From Bacteroidales bacterium (GTDB lineage: Bacteria > Bacteroidota > Bacteroidia > Bacteroidales > UBA12077): a stretch of 34,035 nucleotides of DNA. Shown piece by piece: positions 23,936 through 31,800 of this stretch. The stretch's first letter is position 1. Every line of letters begins with the position of its first letter. The position numbers and the translations under genes were made by a program. The DNA lies in the NCBI GenBank assembly GCA_018334875.1, contig JAGXLC010000012.1, positions 1 through 34,035 of the forward strand, read 5' to 3'. Under the pieces are notes generated by a model. It had not been told where the DNA came from. It saw only the letters and a list, made by a program, of their open reading frames with translations, and did not search any database.

Positions 23936-25180
23936 ATGAAAGAGATGGATACTGCGAATTTATTTGATACTTTTTCCGAATTTAAGGACCTCAAGAACAT
24001 CGACAGGGAAACGATGATGAATGTACTTGAAGAGGTTTTTCGCAAATCTCTCATTAAGCACTTTGGTACCGATGAGAATTTTGACATTATCATAAATATA
24101 GATAAAGGGGACTTTGAAATCTGGAGAAACAGAGAAGTTGTTAATGACGGCGAGGTAGAAGACGAGAATCTGCAAATTCCCCTTTCGCAGGCAAGGAAAA
24201 TCGATGATGATTATGAAGTTGGGGAAGAGGTAACCGATGAGGTTAAACTGGAAGATTTCGGTCGCAGGGCTATCCTTTCACTCAGACAACATCTGACATC
24301 AAAGATTCTTGAAATTGAAAGAAATAATGTTTTTGCCAAATATAAGAAGAAAATAGGCCAGATTGTCAGCGGAGAGGTTTATCAGGTCTGGAAGAAGGAG
24401 ATTTTGATTCTGGATGATGAAGGCAATGAACTGATATTACCCAGAGAAGAGCAGATTCCTTCTGATCATTTCAGGAAGGGGGATTTGCTGCGAGCTGTGG
24501 TAATAAGAGCTGAAATGAAAAACAATACTCCCCTGATCATCATTTCGAGGACTTCTCCCATATTCCTGGAGCGGTTGTTTGAATTTGAAGTTCCGGAAAT
24601 CTATGACGGTTTGATTACGATTAAAAAAATAGTAAGAGCTCCCGGGGAGAAGGCCAAGGTTGCAGTGGAATCCTATGATGATCGAATCGATCCGGTGGGT
24701 TCGTGTGTTGGAATGAAAGGTTCAAGAATTCATGGAATTGTAAGGGAGTTAAGAAATGAAAACATTGATGTTGTCAATTATACGACAAATACACAGCTTT
24801 TTATTCAAAGAGCCCTGAGCCCTGCAAAAGTGAATTCTATTAAGATCAATGAGGAAGAGAAAAGTGCAGAAGTGTTTCTTGACGCGGATGAAGTATCCCT
24901 GGCTATCGGGAAAGGCGGGTTGAATATAAAGCTGGCCAGTCAGTTAACGGGATATGAGATCGACGTTTACAGAGAGACCCAGGAAGACGAGGAGGATGTT
25001 AATATAGATGAATTTTCCGATGAAATCGAGCAGTGGGTGTTAGATGTCCTCAAGTCCGTAGGCCTGGATACGGCAAAAAGCGTATTGGAGCTGGACAAGG
25101 AAGAATTGGAGAGAAGAACGGACTTAGAGAGAGAAACGGTTGATGAGATCACGGAAATTTTTAAATCAGAATTTGAATAA
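23936..25180 (+). CDS. nusA: Transcription termination/antitermination factor NusA
   Basis: A 414-residue RNA polymerase-binding factor. The N-terminal domain (1 to about 125) binds polymerase; an S1 domain follows (about 133-200, GQIVSGEVYQVWKKEILILDDEGNE), then two KH domains, with GSCVGMKGSRIHGIVRELR and EVSLAIGKGGLNIKLASQLTG. A short acidic C-terminal tail with one helix-hairpin unit (VLELDKEELERRTDLERETVDE) ends the protein. NusA affects pausing and hairpin-dependent termination, so it could act on the hairpin in its own operon leader. A second possible start is Met at 23945. Confidence 0.96.
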   Translation: MKEMDTANLFDTFSEFKDLKNIDRETMMNVLEEVFRKSLIKHFGTDENFDIIINIDKGDFEIWRNREVVNDGEVEDENLQIPLSQARKIDDDYEVGEEVTDEVKLEDFGRRAILSLRQHLTSKILEIERNNVFAKYKKKIGQIVSGEVYQVWKKEILILDDEGNELILPREEQIPSDHFRKGDLLRAVVIRAEMKNNTPLIIISRTSPIFLERLFEFEVPEIYDGLITIKKIVRAPGEKAKVAVESYDDRIDPVGSCVGMKGSRIHGIVRELRNENIDVVNYTTNTQLFIQRALSPAKVNSIKINEEEKSAEVFLDADEVSLAIGKGGLNIKLASQLTGYEIDVYRETQEDEEDVNIDEFSDEIEQWVLDVLKSVGLDTAKSVLELDKEELERRTDLERETVDEITEIFKSEFE

Positions 25181-25254
25181 ATTGGCATATTAATTATATT
25201 TTAGCACCGTTATTGTCAACAAAAGATTTTTAGAATATAATTTGTGGAAGGTTT

Positions 25255-28200
25255 ATGGCAACAGACAAAAAAGTAAAGCGATTAAGTAAAGTGGCTAAGG
25301 AATTTAATGTTGGGATCCATACGCTTGTGGATTATCTCAACAAGAAGGGGTATAATGTTGACACCAATCCGAATGCAAAGGTTTCTCCTGAACAATATGA
25401 ATTATTGCTAAAGGAATATAGTTCCGAAATTGATGTAAAAAGACAATCTGAAAAAATTGGCAAGAGTTATTCTGAGACGAAAAGCTCGATATCGGTTGGT
25501 GATATGGATAAAAAAGAAGAAGAAGCAGAAACAGAAACAGAGGACAAGAATAAGGAGGAAAAAGAGGATGAGCTGTTTATTAAGGATGTAAGTGGAAAAA
25601 AAGCAGAAGCACAGGATACCGAAGAAAAAGAAGAGGAAGCAACAACTGAAAAGGAAGAGAAGAGCGAAGAAGATCAACAGGAAACAACTGAACCCAAAGT
25701 TATTGGAAAGATAGATCTGGACTCTTTCGGCAAAAGTAAGAAGAAGAAAAAAGAAGAACCTCCGAAGGAAGAAAGCAAGAAAGAAGAGCAGGTGCCTAAG
25801 GAGGAAGCTGAAAAAGAGGAGGAGCAGGTGGAAGGTAAAGAAGAACCTGTTGATACGGAAAAAGAAACGAAGGAAGAAGCGGAAGAGAAATCGGAAGAAC
25901 CTGCAGAGGAGACAGCAGGAGAGACAGATTCCGGAGTGGATGAGCAGGAAGAGGAACATAAAGAGGAGGAGATTTCTGAGGAGGAGATTTCTGAAGAAGA
26001 GATTTCTGAAGAAGAAATTTCAGAGGAGGAAAAAGAGAAAATTAAGGTGGTTGGAAAAATCGATCTGGATTCTCTGAATCAAAAAACCAGGCCTGACAAG
26101 AAAACCAGAAAAGAACGCGAAGCAGAGCGACAAGCCAAGGAAAAAGTACAGAGGGAGAAGCGAGCCCGCAAAAAAGAGACGGAAGAAGGTTCAAAAACAT
26201 CTGCCGGAGAGTCAACCGGTAAAGAAAAAGAAAAAGAACGGGAAAAGGCAGGCTCTAAAGAGGATTTCAGGCCTAAGCGAAAAAGAAGGAAAAGAATCCA
26301 TAAGGATAAAGAAAGGGTTCAGATTGACGAAAAGAAATCGGCACCCGACGAAAAGAAATACACCAGGAAAAAGAAAAAGAAGAAACGACCTGTACATAAA
26401 GATATTAAAGAGGAAGATGTCCAGAAACAAATCAAAGAAACACTTTCCAGGTTAGAAAGCAAAGGCAAGTCAAAGGCTGCAAAATACAGACGGGAAAAGC
26501 GCAATGTAATAAACCAAAGGCAGAAGGATGAAGAAGAAAAGCAGGAACAAGAAAAGAATGTACTTAAAGTTACTGAATTTGTTTCTGTTAATGAGTTGGC
26601 CACAATGATGAGTGTTCCTGTAAACGATGTTATACAAACCTGTATGAACCTGGGGCTTTTGGTTTCGATTAATCAGAGGCTGGATGCCGAAACCATGGCC
26701 CTTGTTGCCGATGAATATAATTATAAGGTTGAATTTGTAAGTGCCGAGGTACACGAAGCCATACAGGAAGATGAGGATAATGAGGAAGACCTGCAGCCTC
26801 GTGATCCCATTATTACGGTGATGGGTCACGTAGATCACGGAAAAACTTCATTGCTCGATTTTATCAGAGAGGAAAATGTTATAGCTGGCGAAGCTGGTGG
26901 CATAACCCAGCATATCGGTGCTTACCGCGTTGAAGTAGAGGAAGGGCGTAGTATCACTTTCCTTGATACACCGGGTCACGAGGCATTTACTGCCATGCGT
27001 GCCAGAGGAGCTCAGATAACCGATATTGCCATTATTGTTGTTGCGGCTGATGACAATATCATGCCGCAGACCATCGAGGCCATTAATCACGCGTCGGCTG
27101 CAGGTGTGCCCATTATATTTGCCATCAATAAAATTGATAAACCAGGAGCCAGTCCCGAAAGAATTAAGGAGGAACTGGCCAACATGAATTACCTGGTTGA
27201 AGATTGGGGTGGAAAGTATCAATCGCAGGATATTTCCGCAAAAAATGGAGTCAATATAGAGGAGCTTCTGGAAAAAGTATTGCTTGAATCAGATATTCAA
27301 GATCTTAAAGCCAATCCCAATAAACAGGCTAAAGGAACTGTTATTGAGTCATGGTTGGACCGTGGACGGGGATATATTGCCAACCTGCTTGTTCAGGGAG
27401 GTACAATGAGAGTTGGTGAGGTTATATTGGCCGGTAGTCACATGGGTAGAGTCAGAGCAATGTTCAATGAGAGGGGTCAGCGATTGGAGGCGGCCGGTCC
27501 CTCGCAGCCGGTTCAGTTGCTTGGCTTAAACGGAGCACCACAGGCCGGCGATAAGTTCAATGTTATGGAGAGTGAGAAGGAGGCCAAGGAGATTGCCAAT
27601 AAACGGGGTCAGCTTGAGCGGGAGCAGAATATGAGAACTCAGAAACACATTACCCTCGATGAGATAGGAAGAAGAATTGCCATTGGTAACTTTAAAGAGG
27701 TAAATCTTGTTGTTAAGGGTGACGTGGATGGATCCATTGAAGCCCTTAGTGATTCATTCTCTAAGCTGAGCACGGAAGAATTGCAGGTAAATATTATTCA
27801 TAAAGGAATTGGACAGATTACAGAATCGGATATCCTGCTTGCAGCAGCTTCCAATGCCATCATCATTGGTTTCCAGGTAAGACCCTCAAGTAATGCAAGA
27901 AAAATTGCAGAAAAAGAACAAATTGATATCCGCTTGTATTCAGTAATATACGATGCCATTAATGACATGAGAGATGCCCTTGAAGGCATGTTAACCCCTG
28001 AAGTTAAGGAAGAAATTACAGGATATGCCGAAGTGAAAGAAACCTTTAAAATTAAGAAAGTGGGCACCGTTGCTGGCTGTATCGTAAGAGATGGCAAACT
28101 GGAAAGAAATTCCAGGGTAAGGGTCATTCGTGATGGAATTGTAATTTATACGGGCGAGCTGGAATCCCTGAAAAGATTTAAGGATGATGTAAAAGAAGTG

Positions 28201-28329
28201 AGAGAAAGTTATGAGTGCGGACTGAATGTTAAGAACTACAACGACATTAAAGTTGGAGATTATATCGAAGGCTTTAAGCAGGTTGAAGTGAAAAGGACAT
28301 TGGACACTTCTCAGCAACAAAAGGCTTAA
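25255..28329 (+). CDS. infB: Translation initiation factor IF-2
   Basis: A 1024-residue GTPase that brings initiator tRNA to the ribosome. An N-terminal IF2_N module (1 to about 50) is followed by about 370 residues rich in Lys and Glu, then a second IF2_N-like module (about 440-495). The GTPase motifs are GHVDHGKT (524-531), DTPGH (571-575) and NKID (625-628); domains II to IV follow to the C-terminus, ending in the IF2-C2 region that binds fMet-tRNA. Within the charged part a motif occurs twice, KVIGKIDLDSFGK (148-160) and KVVGKIDLDSLNQ (264-276), and a four-fold EEISE repeat lies at about 238-257. The extension is long compared with E. coli IF2 (890 residues). It follows nusA by 74 bases. 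Confidence 0.97.
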   Translation: MATDKKVKRLSKVAKEFNVGIHTLVDYLNKKGYNVDTNPNAKVSPEQYELLLKEYSSEIDVKRQSEKIGKSYSETKSSISVGDMDKKEEEAETETEDKNKEEKEDELFIKDVSGKKAEAQDTEEKEEEATTEKEEKSEEDQQETTEPKVIGKIDLDSFGKSKKKKKEEPPKEESKKEEQVPKEEAEKEEEQVEGKEEPVDTEKETKEEAEEKSEEPAEETAGETDSGVDEQEEEHKEEEISEEEISEEEISEEEISEEEKEKIKVVGKIDLDSLNQKTRPDKKTRKEREAERQAKEKVQREKRARKKETEEGSKTSAGESTGKEKEKEREKAGSKEDFRPKRKRRKRIHKDKERVQIDEKKSAPDEKKYTRKKKKKKRPVHKDIKEEDVQKQIKETLSRLESKGKSKAAKYRREKRNVINQRQKDEEEKQEQEKNVLKVTEFVSVNELATMMSVPVNDVIQTCMNLGLLVSINQRLDAETMALVADEYNYKVEFVSAEVHEAIQEDEDNEEDLQPRDPIITVMGHVDHGKTSLLDFIREENVIAGEAGGITQHIGAYRVEVEEGRSITFLDTPGHEAFTAMRARGAQITDIAIIVVAADDNIMPQTIEAINHASAAGVPIIFAINKIDKPGASPERIKEELANMNYLVEDWGGKYQSQDISAKNGVNIEELLEKVLLESDIQDLKANPNKQAKGTVIESWLDRGRGYIANLLVQGGTMRVGEVILAGSHMGRVRAMFNERGQRLEAAGPSQPVQLLGLNGAPQAGDKFNVMESEKEAKEIANKRGQLEREQNMRTQKHITLDEIGRRIAIGNFKEVNLVVKGDVDGSIEALSDSFSKLSTEELQVNIIHKGIGQITESDILLAAASNAIIIGFQVRPSSNARKIAEKEQIDIRLYSVIYDAINDMRDALEGMLTPEVKEEITGYAEVKETFKIKKVGTVAGCIVRDGKLERNSRVRVIRDGIVIYTGELESLKRFKDDVKEVRESYECGLNVKNYNDIKVGDYIEGFKQVEVKRTLDTSQQQKA
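25966..26025 (+). repeat. Four tandem 15-base repeats inside infB
   Basis: Four units of 15 bases, roughly GAGGAGATTTCTGAG, encode EEISE four times. Units differ only at third positions (GAG/GAA, TCT/TCA), so they stay in frame and probably arose by slippage. The copy number may vary between strains. Confidence 0.85.
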
Positions 28330-28344
28330 ATCTCATCTCATAGG

Positions 28345-28394
28345 AAAAAAAGGTAAAAGGTCTAGTTTTTCAACCAGACCTTTTACCTTTTTTT
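28345..28394. terminator. Bidirectional terminator between infB and gcvH
   Basis: The inverted repeat AAAAAAAGGTAAAAGGTCT (28345-28363) and AGACCTTTTACCTTTTTTT (28376-28394) is perfect. It gives a T run in both directions and stands between the convergent ends of infB and gcvH. Confidence 0.9.
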
Positions 28395-28427
28395 GATGCT
28401 ATTATAATAAACCCTTAATGTGATTGT

Positions 28428-28808
28428 TTATGACTGGATTAATTCTTTGTACGCGGAGGCATCCAATAAATCGTCCAGCTCTGACTTATCACTCAGTTTT
28501 ACTTTAATCAACCATCCTTCTCCATATGGATCCTTGTTGACGATCTCCGGTGAGTCTTCAAGCTTTGAATTGACTTCCTGTACTTCACCTGAAATGGGCA
28601 TGAAAATATCAGAAACCGTTTTTACGGCTTCTATTGTTCCAAAAACTTCTTCTTTTTTAAGTTTTTCGCCTTCTGTTTCAATTTCCACAAATACAATGTC
28701 GCCTAATTCATTCTGGGCATAATCGGTAATGCCCACGTAAGCTTCATCTCCATCAACTTTAATCCATTCGTGATCTTTGGTATACTTAAGATTTTCAGGA
28801 ATGTTCAT
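28428..28808 (-). CDS. gcvH: Glycine cleavage system H protein
   Basis: A 126-residue lipoyl carrier that shuttles the aminomethyl group of glycine between the P, T and L proteins. Lipoylated Lys63 is in [13 protein letters not shown], and the N-terminal [12 protein letters not shown] and LGDIVFVEI are typical. No gcvP or gcvT lies in the window. It follows sprA by 59 bases in the same direction, an arrangement seen in other Bacteroidota. Confidence 0.96.
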   Translation of the reverse strand: MNIPENLKYTKDHEWIKVDGDEAYVGITDYAQNELGDIVFVEIETEGEKLKKEEVFGTIEAVKTVSDIFMPISGEVQEVNSKLEDSPEIVNKDPYGEGWLIKVKLSDKSELDDLLDASAYKELIQS

Positions 28809-28838
28809 GACTTTTGTTTTTTTAATTTAAATTGAAAT

Positions 28839-28846
28839 CAAAGATA
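28839..28846 (-). promoter_or_regulatory. Possible -7 promoter box for gcvH
   Basis: On the minus strand, TATCTTTG (28846-28839) fits TAnnTTTG in the sprA-gcvH gap, about 30 bases before the gcvH ATG. No -33 box is seen, so gcvH may also be read through from sprA. Confidence 0.33.
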
Positions 28847-28867
28847 CAAATTTTTTTTATATTAAAA

Positions 28868-31800
28868 TTATTCTGCCAGAGTAAATCTCAAACTGAATCC
28901 AAAATTGGTATTGGAAGTAGGGTAGGAGCGGGATATTTTGGGCTCGTTCACATTTCTGTCGAAAAATACACGCACGTTTAAACGATTACTAAGCGCATAA
29001 TCTGAGGAAAATCCTATTACCACATTTCTTTGACCCGCAGTAGGCATATCGTCCACATCTTCATCCAGTTTTCTTAAAATGGTCAGGTTGTCGCGAAGCT
29101 TAACATTTCCTTTGATATTCAAATCATTTTGAAAGGCTTCCCTCTGACCCCCAAAATCCAGAATAAGGTTGAAATTTTCAAACCGGTATCCTACACTAAA
29201 TGAATATTGGTCACTTAACGTTTCCGTTACCTGATTGTTTGCAAAACTAAGGGAGACCCTTCTGGACTTGGATATCTGAAAACTGGTAGTAAGATTGTTT
29301 TGCCATGTAACATCGAAGTTAATCAGTGGATTGAATTGCTCGTTAATGGCTACGGAATTGATTTCATATTTGGGGATGAAGTTGTTTTTCACATCCCTTA
29401 AATGGCTCAGATTATCTTCCAATGAAGTATAATCAGGATTAAGCAGAAAATTCCCTATCGTATATGTTGACTTGTAGGAGTGACTGATATTGACACTTTG
29501 GGCTACTTCTTTGATAAAAGACACGTTGCTTAAATTGTTGAAATTTATCCTCCAATTGGGAAAAGGAATCATGGGGAATTTGTCCAGCGGAGCGTTATTG
29601 ATACCGTATTCGCCGTAGGCGGACAGGAATGCCGGAATAAGTACATGCTGGCTGGTGGGTCCATAGCCGTCCCAGTACCCCTGGTTGTCCGAAGTGGATG
29701 GATCATACCCTCCTTCAGACTGTTCCCTCCTTCGTTCAGCCAGCCTTTGTGATATTTTTTTTCTGTTGGACCTGAGCTTATCAAAAGCATCTGAATGATA
29801 GTTGTTTTCCTGGCTGATTTCGTCAAAAGCAGTTCCAATGGAAAGAAAACTCATTGAAAAGTTACCCTGCTCCCGCAACCCGTAATTTCGTATTGTGCCG
29901 GTACTATCGGCAGTATAATATTCCCTTTGGCTATTTGACTCACTTCTGGAACCGTTAAGATCAATTCGGATTCCCTGGAAAGGTTCTATGGATGCCCTTA
30001 AGTTTAAATTTTTATTGTTGGTTAGCGTAAAGGGGCTGCTGAGATTTGGATCCCGGGTAATCCAATTGTTCTGTTTTGCCAGATTGGCAAAATTTTCGTT
30101 TTGCCATCCCAATATGAATGGAATGGTTGGTGCATGGTGATTGTTGAGCTGGTTCAAGCCCAGGAATTGATGATTAGGGAGAAATCCTGGTAGCTCGCTT
30201 CCCTCTGACTGTGAATAGGAAATGGATATGTTTTTCACTCCCATAAGAATCCGGGCAAGGTTTTCAGCGATGAACTGAAAAGGACCTTCTGTCTGTTCAA
30301 TTTTACCCTGTATCTCAACTTTGGCATCCTGGTAATCCTCACTGGTTTCAAAAGTAATAGCCCTTTTGTTGAGGATTTCATGGGACCCGTCGATTCTCCT
30401 TCCTTGATTGTCAAATACTTCTACTTGAATGTTTTCAGTCATCAAATTGTGATTGATCCTCTCCGGTTCTCCCGCTTCGAAACTTACATTGTCTTCGTTG
30501 TAATTAACCGTTTCATATTGTGTTTGGTTTCTGCCCCTGGATTGCTGGTTGATTTTTTTCAGGAAGCCTACTTTATTATATAAATTATTGAAGTTGAATT
30601 GGCTATTGAGTTGTAGGGTATTTGAATTGCGGATGGTATTTCCCAGATTGATGGAGCTGGTGTCATGAAGCAATGGCCCGGCCTGCCAGTTATAAGTTCC
30701 GTTGAATCTTGCAGAGACGTTTACCCAGTCGAGCAAAGGCAATTTATTGATGGGAACACGGTAATTGGCCTCCCATTTATGATTGTAATCGGTATTTCGG
30801 CCAAAGTTTCTGATATTTGACATTACCGAATCTTTCCAGAACTGGTACTGTATTGGTTCTTTTCTTTTATTAACCATACCTCTGGGTTCATCAATGCGGG
30901 CTCGGTTGGTAGCGTCGAAATTGAGTTTTAACGAGCGGGTAAGGTCAAACTGGATGTTAAAATGCCTGTTCCACAGAAAATTCTTATCAAATGTGGGTTG
31001 ATACCTGACGTTTGGGTTGGCAATGCTTTTGTGTCGTATGGCATTGTAACTCCTTCTCAAATTCGTGCTGACAGTAATGGATGAAGGATAGTAGTAAAAA
31101 TTAAAGTCTCTTAAAATCCGGAACAGATCCGTGTTGAATATTCCTCCGATACCCTGAAAAGGAGTGACGGCCTGTGGATTCGTGTTGAAGTTGTATACAA
31201 GGCCACCCTGGAATTCTTCCATGAGATTATAATCTGTGTTGATATCTCTTGCAAATATTTCATTATAGGAATAGTTCATTGAGAAGTTTGATATATCATA
31301 AAAGGCAGGGTTGTTTTGATTCTGAGGAGTTACTCTGACGTTGTTGAAATTGATGCTTTTTCTTCGTACATAATCCTGGCTCATTTTTTTGAGTGAATCG
31401 CGGGCACGCTGGTCTTCGGCCGCATCTAATGCATCTTCCAGTTGAATGTCAGGGTTAAGCGGATTGTATTGAGGTGTAATGAATCTTTCCGAATATCCAA
31501 GGTACATTGGGATTCTAACACCGGCCTTATCCGGAAAAAATTTACCCAGATCAAGGTTTGTAGAAAGGTCATACTGTGTTGTTTTTTCTTTATTTCTTTC
31601 ATTTACCTTTTTGTCGATACTTCCGAAGCCAGGCGTGCTCGTGTTGCCGGATACGTTTATTCTTCCGAAATCTGCCAGTTGGGTTGACATTCTTCCTCTG
31701 GCAGCCCATCCTCCCTCTTCTTTGAAATCGCTAAGTCTGAGTTCGTTAATCCATACTTCTCCCGATTTAGGCATACCATCGTCTTCTGATAGTGTATTTC

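Noticed and set aside
25966-26025. Tandem repeats as a CRISPR array
   Set aside because: The units are contiguous 15-mers in a coding frame with no spacers.
25500-26580. Long antisense open frames opposite the charged part of infB
   Set aside because: They are a by-product of the purine-rich coding strand (poly-Phe/Leu on the other strand), not genes.
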